Shown here in pieces: positions 26,375 through 34,457 of a stretch of DNA of 64,000 nucleotides. The notes beneath the pieces are model-generated. The model ran no database searches. It was not told where the DNA came from and worked only from the letters and a program-made list of their open reading frames with translations. Where the stretch lies: contig CAVONV010000006.1 of the NCBI GenBank assembly GCA_963697355.1, positions 1 to 64,000 on the forward strand, given 5' to 3'. Origin of the DNA: CAVONV01 sp963697355 (GTDB taxonomy: Bacteria > Acidobacteriota > Vicinamibacteria > Marinacidobacterales > DATDRI01). Numbering within the stretch: the first letter of the stretch is position 1; each line of letters opens with the position of its first letter. The position numbers were made by a program, and so were the translations under genes.

Positions 26375-27562
26375 ATGCCTAAAGCGATTCTCGGAAACGA
26401 CGGCTGTCTCCAGTTGCCACAAGAGCTGATGGACCGTCGTGGATACCGTGACGGCCTGGAGTGCTGGGTTCACACCCGGGATGGCGCAATCATCCTGCTT
26501 CCTCGGCTCCTAGACCTCACCAAGCTATACGTTGAGCCCACGACCTCGTGTAACCTCGAGTGCCGCACTTGCATCCGCCATGTCTGGGACGTACCGGCCG
26601 GCGCCATGCCGATGGATGTTTTCCGCTCTCTTCTGGATCAAACGAAGGAGCTTCCGGCGTTGAAGCGGGTGGTCCTGAGTGGACTCGGTGAACCGTTCAC
26701 CCACCCGGACATTCTGGATATGGTGGGCCTGGTACGCGAACGGGGTTTGGACGTCACGATCGGCTCCAACGGCCTGCTACTGGAAGAATCCAAGGCGGAG
26801 GCGTTGGTGCGCCTGGGCGTGGATCGCCTCGTCATCTCTCTGGACGGTGTGTCTGCGGAGACCTACAAGGATGTACGCGGCACGGCGATTTCTCAGATCA
26901 TAGACAACATCCACGGTCTGAACGAGATCAAAAGAACACTGGGCTCTTTGACACCGGCTCTTGGGATCGAGTTCGTTGCTTTGAAACGAAACGTCCAAGA
27001 GCTGGCTCAACTCTCCGGGTTGGCGTCACGTCTCGGTGCGTCCCGTGTTCTGGTCAGTAACGTCTTGGCCTACACAGATGAGATGCGGGATGAGATCCTC
27101 TACGGCTACGAGCCGCGTCCCCCTTTCAACGCCGGAAGCTGGCCGGTCAAGGCCGACGCCTGGGTCATGTGGGGAACGTTGGATCTGCCCCGTATGCACT
27201 GGGGTGCAGAACAACGGTGCCGGTTCGTGCAAGACCGGGCCGCGGTCGTCACGGCGGACGGTTGTGTAGTGCCCTGCTATGCTTTGTCTCACAACTACAG
27301 CTACCTGACCATCGACGGCCGGCGCAAGCAAGTCACCCGTTATAGCCTCGGTGATGTCTCTCAACAATTTTTAGCGGAGATATGGAGCTCCGAGGAATAC
27401 TGCCGTTTCCGCCGTGAAGTGCAGGACTTTCATTTCCCATCCTGCCCCGATTGTGACCTCAGGGATAGCTGCGACTTTCGAGAGAAGAACGAGGCATGCT
27501 GGGGATGGAACCCATCTTGTTCCGATTGCCTTTGGGCTCAGGATATCATCCGTTGTCCGTGA
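26375..27562 (+). CDS. Radical SAM maturase of tungsten cofactor oxidoreductase
   Basis: A 395-residue radical SAM protein. It opens with an AbrB-like strand-rich segment (LGNDGCLQLPQELMDRRGYR), then the SAM cluster C59, C63, C66 (CNLECRTC), a GLGEPF strand, and a Cys-rich C-terminus (CPDCDLRDSCDF and further pairs) suited to more clusters. Proteins of this architecture are described as tungsten cofactor oxidoreductase maturases because they sit next to AOR-family genes and MoaD-like proteins. The exact step is not established. The ATG has no clear ribosome site and follows the hairpin closely, so expression may be coupled or low. It runs directly into the MoaD-like gene. Confidence 0.85.
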   Translation: MPKAILGNDGCLQLPQELMDRRGYRDGLECWVHTRDGAIILLPRLLDLTKLYVEPTTSCNLECRTCIRHVWDVPAGAMPMDVFRSLLDQTKELPALKRVVLSGLGEPFTHPDILDMVGLVRERGLDVTIGSNGLLLEESKAEALVRLGVDRLVISLDGVSAETYKDVRGTAISQIIDNIHGLNEIKRTLGSLTPALGIEFVALKRNVQELAQLSGLASRLGASRVLVSNVLAYTDEMRDEILYGYEPRPPFNAGSWPVKADAWVMWGTLDLPRMHWGAEQRCRFVQDRAAVVTADGCVVPCYALSHNYSYLTIDGRRKQVTRYSLGDVSQQFLAEIWSSEEYCRFRREVQDFHFPSCPDCDLRDSCDFREKNEACWGWNPSCSDCLWAQDIIRCP

Positions 27563-27570
27563 GAGGATCG

Positions 27571-27813
27571 ATGAAGGTTCGTGTGAGACTGTACGCTTTC
27601 CTGGCCGAGCTTCATTCCGAATCCACTCGCGCCGGTTCTCCCCTCGATCTCGACCTAGCGGAAGACAGCACCGTGGCGTCGTTGGTGGACTACCTCGCTC
27701 TGCCGAAAGAGCAGGTCAAGCTGACCGTGGTGAATGGTCGGTTGCGCGAGCCGGAGCACCGTCTCGAACCGGACGATGAGGTTGGGATCTTTCCCCCCGT
27801 TGCAGGAGGCTAA
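27571..27813 (+). CDS. MoaD/ThiS-family sulfur carrier
   Basis: An 80-residue ubiquitin-like protein from the ATG at 27571, with GAGAGG just upstream. The fold reads VRVRLYAFLAEL at the first strand and ends DDEVGIFPPVAGG, with the C-terminal Gly-Gly that is activated by adenylation and carries sulfur in MoaD-type proteins. It probably supplies sulfur for the pterin dithiolene of the tungsten enzyme. An in-frame start at 27496 would overlap the maturase end. The stop overlaps the next ATG (TAATG), so translation is coupled. Confidence 0.85.
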   Translation: MKVRVRLYAFLAELHSESTRAGSPLDLDLAEDSTVASLVDYLALPKEQVKLTVVNGRLREPEHRLEPDDEVGIFPPVAGG

Positions 27814-28175
27814 TGACGACGATCAACGTTGATGTGTGGCTCTATGGCCCCTTGGCGCGCTACGGGGGAGTTGCCGCGGGTAAGTACCACGCCAATCTGA
27901 ATGTGGCTCTGCCGAACGGTGGCCGGATACAAGATCTCTTGACGAAGCTTGCTCTGCCAACCGAGGATCGAGGTATAACATTCATTAATGGAAACCTCAG
28001 TGCGATGCCGGGTCTTCAGCCCGATCTCGAACAGGTCCTCGAGAACGGCGACCGCGTGGCGTTCTTCCACTTGAACAGCATGTGGCCTTTCCAGTACCGG
28101 CACGGTGTCTCTATGGCGCCCGGAATGGCGCGAGAATTGGATAAGGAGAAAACGGTGTTTCACCAGCGAAAGTAA
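27813..28175 (+). CDS. MoaD/ThiS-like protein without Gly-Gly end
   Basis: A 120-residue protein whose first 85 residues follow the ubiquitin-like MoaD pattern (NVDVWLYGPLARYGG, then the GITFINGN strand and ENGDRVAFFHLN). The family Gly-Gly end is not present; instead the frame goes on for 35 residues with SMWPFQYRHGVSMAP and a basic end. So it cannot act as an ordinary thiocarboxylate carrier unless it is cleaved. It is translationally coupled to the normal MoaD-like gene. A structural or scaffold role in cofactor assembly is possible. Similar tails occur in MoaD-like proteins of AOR clusters as far as I recall; this is not verified. Confidence 0.7.
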   Translation: MTTINVDVWLYGPLARYGGVAAGKYHANLNVALPNGGRIQDLLTKLALPTEDRGITFINGNLSAMPGLQPDLEQVLENGDRVAFFHLNSMWPFQYRHGVSMAPGMARELDKEKTVFHQRK

Positions 28176-28324
28176 CAGAACGATCATTTTTGGCCAAGGA
28201 ACCGCCTTTGTTGCTCGTCGAATTCTCCCGACGGTTCGCCCCATGGGAGGTGTGCAGCACGAGTTGCGAATGTAGCAGAAGCTAGCGACACGGTGGCACG
28301 TGTTGTTTTTGGGGAGGCCCGGCT

Positions 28325-30055
28325 ATGAAACGAAGATGGACCAAGCTCTCGGCAACCTTTCTAGTTCTATGCAGCTTCGTCGGAAGCCATACCGCTTGCG
28401 AAAACGCTGGCTCTTCCGGGCTGCGGTTCGAAATCACGATCCCTTCCTGGCTCCGGGATGAGCCCGTGACCGGCCGGCTCTTCGTCGCCATCAGTCCCGA
28501 CGAGGGAACGGAGCCTCGCATCGCCACGTACAACTCCGCACGCCGTCGGGATGGCCGCGTCCCTTTCTTTGCCGCGGATGTCCATCAGCTCGCGCCGGGG
28601 GAAATCACGGTGGTCGACGGTTCTGCGGACGGTTACCCGCTGGAGAGCCTCGATGCCTTGCCGGCCGGCGATTACTCCGTGCAGGCCGTGCTCAACGTCT
28701 ATACCGAGTTTCACCGAGCCGATGGCCATAACGTCTGGGCCCACATGGACCAGTGGGAAGGACAGAGATGGGGATTTTCGTCAGGCAATCTCGTCAGCGA
28801 ACCGGAACGTGTCCGTCTGGATCCCCGGCGCGGAACGGCCGTGGCGCTTCAATTGACCCAAGAGCTTCCCCCCATCGAGATTCCCGAGGACACCACGTGG
28901 GTGAAGCGGATCCGATTTCAAAGTGACCTGCTCACAGAGTTCTGGGGCCATCCCATTTTTCTTGGCGCTACCGTACTCCTTCCTCGAGGCTATGAGGATA
29001 ATCCCGACCTCCGTTACCCCGTCGTCTACCTACAGGGGCATTTCAGCTTGGATGCGCCGTTCGGCTTCAATCCCGAGCCGCCTCAACCAGGACAGCCCGA
29101 TCTGTTCCAGGACATGAGAGAACGATCGGGTACCAAGCGCGAGACCGGATATGAGTTTCATCAATCCTGGATCGGCGACGGATTTCCAAGAGTGGTTGCA
29201 GTGACCTTTCAACACCCGACGCCTTTTTTCGACGACTCTTATGCGGTGGACTCCGTAAACAACGGTCCCTACGGGGATGCGATTCTAAAGGAGCTGATTC
29301 CTCGGGTGGAGCAAGAGTTCCGGATCATTGCGAAGCCCTACGCCCGTGTCTTGACCGGTGGATCGACCGGCGGCTGGGAGTCGCTAGCCCTTCAGGTTTA
29401 TCATCCGGAGTTTTTCGGCGGAACCTGGACGTTCTATCCGGATCCCGTAGATTTTCGGAAGTACCAGCTCATCAACATCTATGAAGACGATAGTGCTTTC
29501 ATCGTGCCGGGGTCCGTTCCTGGGGCACCGGAACGCATGTTCCAGCGGACACCCGACGGCCAGCCGTTGGGCACGGTGCGCCAGATGAGTCAGTTGGAAG
29601 CGGCCCAAGGGTCTCGAGGCCGGTCCGCAGGCCAACTCGATGCGTGGAATGCGGCCTATGGGCCGGTCGGAGAGGACGGCTACCCAATGCGGCTATGGGA
29701 CCTCGAGACCGGCGCCATCGACCACGAGGTGGCCGACTATATGCGAGACAACGGATACGATCTCAGGAGCTACATCGAAACACACTGGTCCCAGATCGGC
29801 TCCCATCTCGTGGGGAAGATCCACCTGTTCAATCCGGAGATGGACGACTTCTACCTTCCCTATGCCGTCTATTTGCTGGAGGACTTCTTGGAGAGCACCA
29901 CCGATCCTTACTACGCGGGCGAGTTCATTCACGGCCGGCCGATGAAGGGCCATGGTTGGTCACCGATGACCGATGCGGACCTCATCCGGACGATGGCGGC
30001 TCACATCGCCAAGAACGCCCCGTTAGGTGCCGATACCCGATGGTTGCATCGATGA
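28325..30055 (+). CDS. Esterase-like alpha/beta hydrolase with N-terminal beta domain, exported
   Basis: A 576-residue protein with an N-terminal signal and a possible lipobox (SHTAC). About 170 residues of beta-rich sequence precede an esterase-D-like alpha/beta hydrolase: YPVVYLQGHFS, then PRVVAVTFQHPTPFFDDSY, and the nucleophile elbow GGSTGGW. That matches the putative-esterase (PF00756) family, whose members hydrolyse acyl esters and include enterochelin esterase and S-formylglutathione hydrolase. The acid and His are less clear; the HGWSPM region near the end may carry the His. It starts 149 bases after the tungsten cluster, separate from it. Substrate unknown. Confidence 0.7.
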   Translation: MKRRWTKLSATFLVLCSFVGSHTACENAGSSGLRFEITIPSWLRDEPVTGRLFVAISPDEGTEPRIATYNSARRRDGRVPFFAADVHQLAPGEITVVDGSADGYPLESLDALPAGDYSVQAVLNVYTEFHRADGHNVWAHMDQWEGQRWGFSSGNLVSEPERVRLDPRRGTAVALQLTQELPPIEIPEDTTWVKRIRFQSDLLTEFWGHPIFLGATVLLPRGYEDNPDLRYPVVYLQGHFSLDAPFGFNPEPPQPGQPDLFQDMRERSGTKRETGYEFHQSWIGDGFPRVVAVTFQHPTPFFDDSYAVDSVNNGPYGDAILKELIPRVEQEFRIIAKPYARVLTGGSTGGWESLALQVYHPEFFGGTWTFYPDPVDFRKYQLINIYEDDSAFIVPGSVPGAPERMFQRTPDGQPLGTVRQMSQLEAAQGSRGRSAGQLDAWNAAYGPVGEDGYPMRLWDLETGAIDHEVADYMRDNGYDLRSYIETHWSQIGSHLVGKIHLFNPEMDDFYLPYAVYLLEDFLESTTDPYYAGEFIHGRPMKGHGWSPMTDADLIRTMAAHIAKNAPLGADTRWLHR

Positions 30056-30175
30056 CCCGCTTGAAGAAATCATGCCGCCGACAATATGGCTCGTCTCATT
30101 CTCGACCCTCTGAGTACGGTGAGCTCCACGAACCCGCGCGACTATCAAGCCTGTGGAGAGGCGAGCCTTGGCTCA

Positions 30176-30200
30176 GGCCAGTGTCTGAGTGACACTGGCC
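30176..30200. repeat. Perfect 10-base inverted repeat
   Basis: GGCCAGTGTC (30176-30185) and GACACTGGCC (30191-30200) make a ten-base stem with a five-base loop. It lies about 120 bases downstream of the esterase-like gene in a 319-base gap without other content. There is no T-run, so it could be a REP-like element, a weak terminator or a binding site. Confidence 0.7.
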
Positions 30201-30374
30201 TCCATGAAGCAGGAATCGAATGATCAGATTTGCTCGTATTTCGAAGTTCGGGTGCGTACTTGACTGTAATATTCGCGACGTATAGATGTGTATATGCCAG
30301 AGGGGAGTTTTCGGATTGGCCGAGCCCCATTACCGCAAGAGACGATATCGAGGAAGGAAGCAGGGGAATCTCGA

Positions 30375-31241
30375 ATGAGTCATTCGAAACATGTTCTCAT
30401 CACCGGCGCGAGCGGCGGCTTTGGCTTTGATACGACCAAGGCGTTGGCCGAAAGAGGCCACTCGGTCTACGCCACGATGCGAGACCTGTCGGGTAAAAAC
30501 GCCGGCAAAGCTCAGACTTTGGAGCATTGGGCCAAGGAGACTGGTTACTCGGTTCACGTGCTCGAGCTCGACGTCACCGACGAAACGCTCGTTGCCCGAG
30601 CTGTAGCGTCCGCTTGGGACAGGGGCGGCATTGATGTCCTTATCAACAACGCTGGTGTCGGCACCTGGGGAATCGACGAGGGCTACACCATCGAGCAGGC
30701 CCAGCAGGTTTTCGACATCAACCTCTTCGGCGTCATGCGTGTCAATCACGCGGTCCTGCCTCACTTCCGCGAGGCGGGCCGTGGATTGATTATCTACATC
30801 AGCTCCGCCCTCGGTCGCATCGTCCTCCCCTTCTTAGCCATATACACCGCGAGCAAGCACGCCATCGAGGGATTTGCCGAGAGTACGAGCTACGAGTTAG
30901 CCCCGATCGGCATCGAAACTGTGATCGTGGAGCCGGGCACTTACGGTACGACCTTTCTCGAACGCCCGTTAAACCCCGAAAACGACGTGTCCGATACGTA
31001 CGGTCTGACGACCAAGAGGTTTGACGCCCTCGGCCGAGGTTTCGAGGAGCGCGCGAAGTCCGGCAATATCGGTGATCCTTCCGAGGTTACGAAGACTCTC
31101 GTCGAGGAGGTAGAGCGGCCAGACGGCGAACGCCCTCTGCGCAGAGTTGTTGGCCAAGATGTGAAGGTGCCTGTGTCGGCCATCAACCAAACGTGCGACC
31201 GTGTCCAAGGTCACCTGCTACGCACGTCTGGGTTGAAGTGA
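30375..31241 (+). CDS. Short-chain dehydrogenase/reductase
   Basis: A classical SDR of 288 residues from the ATG at 30375 (GGGGAA-like site upstream; an in-frame ATG at 30288 has no homology). The cofactor motif is TGASGGFG at residues 9-16, NNAG at the middle strand, and the active-site pair YTASK. The later part EGFAESTSYELAPIGIETVI is normal for the family. The C-terminus extends to residue 288, a little longer than usual. It is followed by an aldo/keto reductase after 146 bases, but no shared substrate can be inferred. Confidence 0.9.
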   Translation: MSHSKHVLITGASGGFGFDTTKALAERGHSVYATMRDLSGKNAGKAQTLEHWAKETGYSVHVLELDVTDETLVARAVASAWDRGGIDVLINNAGVGTWGIDEGYTIEQAQQVFDINLFGVMRVNHAVLPHFREAGRGLIIYISSALGRIVLPFLAIYTASKHAIEGFAESTSYELAPIGIETVIVEPGTYGTTFLERPLNPENDVSDTYGLTTKRFDALGRGFEERAKSGNIGDPSEVTKTLVEEVERPDGERPLRRVVGQDVKVPVSAINQTCDRVQGHLLRTSGLK

Positions 31242-31387
31242 TCGCCCAACAGAAATCCAACCTTTCATATCCTCTTCCTTTCTCCGGCGCCCACGTAGCA
31301 CGCGCCCGACATCGCCTTATTCTCTTATGGTTCGTTTCGCTGAATCCACAGACGATACTATTTAGTGCTTTTGATATACTTCTTCGC

Positions 31388-32546
31388 ATGAAAAAACCCA
31401 CGAGCCGCCGTGATTTTCTGGCTTCCAGTCTGGCCGTCCCCGTCGCTGCATCATTAACCGGCCGGCAACGGGAGGCTGCAAAACCGACCATGCGTGCATT
31501 GGGAAAGACGGGTCTCGACGTATCGTCGCTCGGTTTCGGTTGCATGACGACTCCCGAGCCTGCCGTCATCGAGCGCGCCGCGGACATTGGCATCAACTTC
31601 TTCGATACGGCCCGCATCTACCAGAACGGCAACAACGAGCGTATGGTCGGCGCCGCTCTGAAGGGAAAGCGCCAGCAGGTCATCATCTGCAGCAAGTCTT
31701 TGGCAAAAACGAAGCAGGAGGCCCTGGCGGAGCTCGAAACCAGTCTACGCGAGTTGCGCACGGACTACCTGGACATCTGGTACCTGCACAACAAGAATAC
31801 GGCCCGAAGAGCTTCCCGACGAGTTGTTCGAAGCTCAGCGGGAGGCGAAGAAGGCCGGTAAGATCCGCTTCGCCGGGGTCACGACGCATTTCAACATGGC
31901 GGACATGTTGCCTTACCTGGTCGAGCGAGGCCAGACCGATGTGACGCTCGCCAGCTACAACTTCACCATGAAGCCCGAGCTGACCGAGGCGATCCACGCA
32001 GCGCGCCGTGCCGGAATGGGCGTGGTGGCCATGAAGGTACTGGCCGGCGGCTTCAGCAGGATCCAACGAGGTGACCGGCTTTACGGCGCTATGCCGGATG
32101 CTTTGACGAGCACGCTCGAGCGGGAAGGGGCGATGCTCGCCGCCATCAAGTGGGTGCTGAAGAACGCCTCTGTGGATACGGCCATCGTCTGCATGACCAA
32201 CTTCGATCAACTCGATGAGAATCTCCGTTCCATGTCGGAACCTTTCACCGATCGCGATCGGGCTCTGCTCGCCGACCAAATGGCTTATATCGGACCCTTG
32301 TACTGCCGAATGTGCGGAAGTTGCAGCGGCGTGTGTGAAAAGGGCGTTCCCGTGGCCGATATGTTGCGCTTCCTGAGCTATGCGGAAGGCTATGGCCAGT
32401 TCGCCATGGCCCGCGAGAATTACCTGGCACTGCCCGAAAACGTCCGCATGATCCGCTGTTCCGACTGCAGCTTGTGCTCGGTGAGCTGTCCCAACGGAGT
32501 CGAAGTCCGGAATCGACTGATTCAGGCCCAAGCGCTCTTCGCCTGA
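31388..32546 (+). CDS. Tat-exported aldo/keto reductase with C-terminal 4Fe-4S domain, single frameshift
   Basis: The protein begins MKKPTSRRDFLASSLAVPVA, a twin-arginine signal. An aldo/keto reductase barrel follows (LGFGCMTTPEP, NFFDTARIYQNGNNE, the Lys strand of the family near VIICSKS). At the end are CRMCGSCSGVCEKG and CSDCSLCSVSCPNG, two ferredoxin-like cluster motifs. Such reductase-ferredoxin fusions are common in Acidobacteriota and Planctomycetota. The frame changes in the CCC at 31803-31805: without one C the protein reads NTAEELPDELFEAQRE and runs on. Both parts are complete, so I take this as one gene with a base error. Electron donor and substrate unknown. Confidence 0.8.
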
Positions 32547-32639
32547 CGTGCAGCATGTTCTAACACATTCTCCTCAAAAGAATCAGCTCGTAGAAATAGA
32601 AAGCCGCTTTCACCAGATAGCTGCTGGGTTCTTGTTCAC

Positions 32640-33032
32640 GTCCCCGAGCTGGGGCGTCCACTCGAATTGTGGCCGGTCGGTGCAGGAGAGTCGCGCCGTT
32701 TTTCGACGGGCCTCACGGTCAACCTGGCGCGCTGGCTACCCGACGATCGTTCCATCGTGGTCGCCGGCTTCGGAGAGGGTGAGGGACAGCGGCTCTACCT
32801 CCTCGATCCCGAGAACGGTTCGACGCGACCTATCTTCTCAGAGGGGATCCATGCGAGCTCCGTCGTGCGGTTCTGCATTTCCAACGACGGAGCGCGCGTC
32901 GCAGCGGTTCACTCCGACGACAGAATTTGGGTCCATGACATGGACGGAGGTCCAACGGAGCTCGTGCCCGGCGCCACCGCCGTTCCGCCTACGGCTATTC
33001 GTGCTTCCGGGACCTCAGCACCCTGTTCCTGA
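32640..33032 (+). pseudogene. PD40/TolB-like propeller C-terminal fragment
   Basis: The frame reads LELWPVGAGESRRFSTGL, then ARWLPDDRSIVVAGFGEGEG and LYLLDPENGSTRP, followed by VRFCISNDGARVAAV. These are the last blades of a TolB-type propeller as found at the C-terminus of acidobacterial kinase or WD40-like proteins. No start or upstream blades are present, and the frame turns into unrelated residues before the stop. It occupies the middle of the 722-base gap between the aldo/keto reductase and the M42 peptidase; I see nothing else in that gap. Confidence 0.5.
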
Positions 33033-33268
33033 TGGAGGGGGTCTAATGAACGAAACTCGCAACCGGTTCCCGCGTCTGCGGGATAGACTCTACGCCATGA
33101 CTGTATCGGAGGGGCGGGTCCCGACATGCCAAATGACCCCATCAGCTCCGCAGCTACTTTCCGGGAAGCTTGGCGGACGCGCTCATTCGATTCTCCGGCC
33201 GCAGACTACTGCCAATCACTCCCGCATGTTAATATCCGTTCCGTTTGACAACCTCAGGAGAGATGACC

Positions 33269-34432
33269 ATGTGGAAACCACTGCTCGTGCTAGCCCTCAT
33301 GATGGGTATGGCGCAGAATTCTTCCAAGCTCGACATCGAATTGCTCGAGGAGCTCTGCAACGGCTTTGGCCCGTCAGGTTTTGAAGAGGAGGTTCAACAG
33401 ATCGTTCGGGATCACGGGCAGAGGTTCGCTGATGAACTGCTGTTCGATCGCACGGGATCGGTGATTTTCAAGAAAGTCGGGGTCCCGAATGGGCCCAAGA
33501 TCATGTTGGCGGGGCACTCCGATGAGATAGGCTTCGTGATCACCGGAATTGGCCAAGACGGCTACCTGAAATTTCATCAGCTCGGCGGATGGTGGGACCA
33601 GACCTTGCTTACGCAGGAGGTCTTGGTGCGCCCCTTCAATGGCGGTGAGAAAGTGATCGGCGTCATTGGTGCCAAACCGCCGCACATTCTGTCTCCAGCT
33701 GAAGGCTCGAGGGTGGTCACCCAAGATCAGATGTACATCGACATCGGCTGCAAATCCAAAGAAGAGGTGCGGGCCTTGGGCATCCGGATTGGGGATCCCG
33801 CCGTACCATATTCCTTCTTTCGCAAGGTGGAACGCACCCGCACCGACGGGGAAAAGACCGTCCTTGCTGTGGCGAAGGGGCTGGACGACCGTATAGGTGT
33901 CTTCGTTGGCTTGGAGATCCTTCGAAGACTGGCCGAAGACAACGTATCGCACCCGAATACGGTCTATGTGGTCTCGACGACTCAGGAAGAAGTTGGATTG
34001 AGGGGAGCGAAAACCGCGGCTCAGATGATCGAGCCGGATGTGGGATTCGCTCTCGATGTGGATATTTCCTTCGACGTGCCCGGCGCAACCGATATGAATC
34101 AAAGGATGGGAGAAGGTGTTTGCATCTCGGCGGGAGATGGCTCGATGATCCCGAATCCGAAATTGCGGCGGTTCGTCCTCGAAATCGCGGAGGAGAGGCA
34201 GGTGAAGCACCAAACCTCCTTTTTGAAGATGGGCGGCACGGACGCCGGCATGATCCACCTGACCGGCATGGGAGTGCCGTCACTCTTTATCGGTATGGCG
34301 ACACGCCACATCCATTCCCATCACGGAATGCTCGATTTGAGTGATGTCGAAAACGCCGTCACTCTCATGGTGGAAGTGATCCGCAGGCTGGATCAAGAAA
34401 CGGTAAAGAATTTCACCACGCTCTCGAAGTAG
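33269..34432 (+). CDS. M42-family aminopeptidase / endoglucanase-like
   Basis: A 387-residue metallopeptidase from the ATG at 33269, with AGGAG eight bases upstream. Metal-site motifs of the M42 family are all there: AGHSDEIGFVI, KGLDDRIGVFVGLEIL, STTQEEVGLRGA, the LDVDIS strand and MATRHIHSHHGM near the end. These are the two-metal aminopeptidases that form large tetrahedral assemblies and trim peptides. A hydrophobic N-terminus (LLVLALMMGMAQ) could be a weak signal, which is unusual as most members are cytoplasmic. The gene is convergent with the DUF885 gene. Confidence 0.88.
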   Translation: MWKPLLVLALMMGMAQNSSKLDIELLEELCNGFGPSGFEEEVQQIVRDHGQRFADELLFDRTGSVIFKKVGVPNGPKIMLAGHSDEIGFVITGIGQDGYLKFHQLGGWWDQTLLTQEVLVRPFNGGEKVIGVIGAKPPHILSPAEGSRVVTQDQMYIDIGCKSKEEVRALGIRIGDPAVPYSFFRKVERTRTDGEKTVLAVAKGLDDRIGVFVGLEILRRLAEDNVSHPNTVYVVSTTQEEVGLRGAKTAAQMIEPDVGFALDVDISFDVPGATDMNQRMGEGVCISAGDGSMIPNPKLRRFVLEIAEERQVKHQTSFLKMGGTDAGMIHLTGMGVPSLFIGMATRHIHSHHGMLDLSDVENAVTLMVEVIRRLDQETVKNFTTLSK

Positions 34433-34457
34433 GAGCGGGTCTCATTCTCGATAGCAG

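Noticed and set aside
33374..34258. 294-codon minus-strand open frame antisense to the M42 peptidase
   Set aside because: Residue pattern follows from the opposite strand's codons; no ribosome site or homology.
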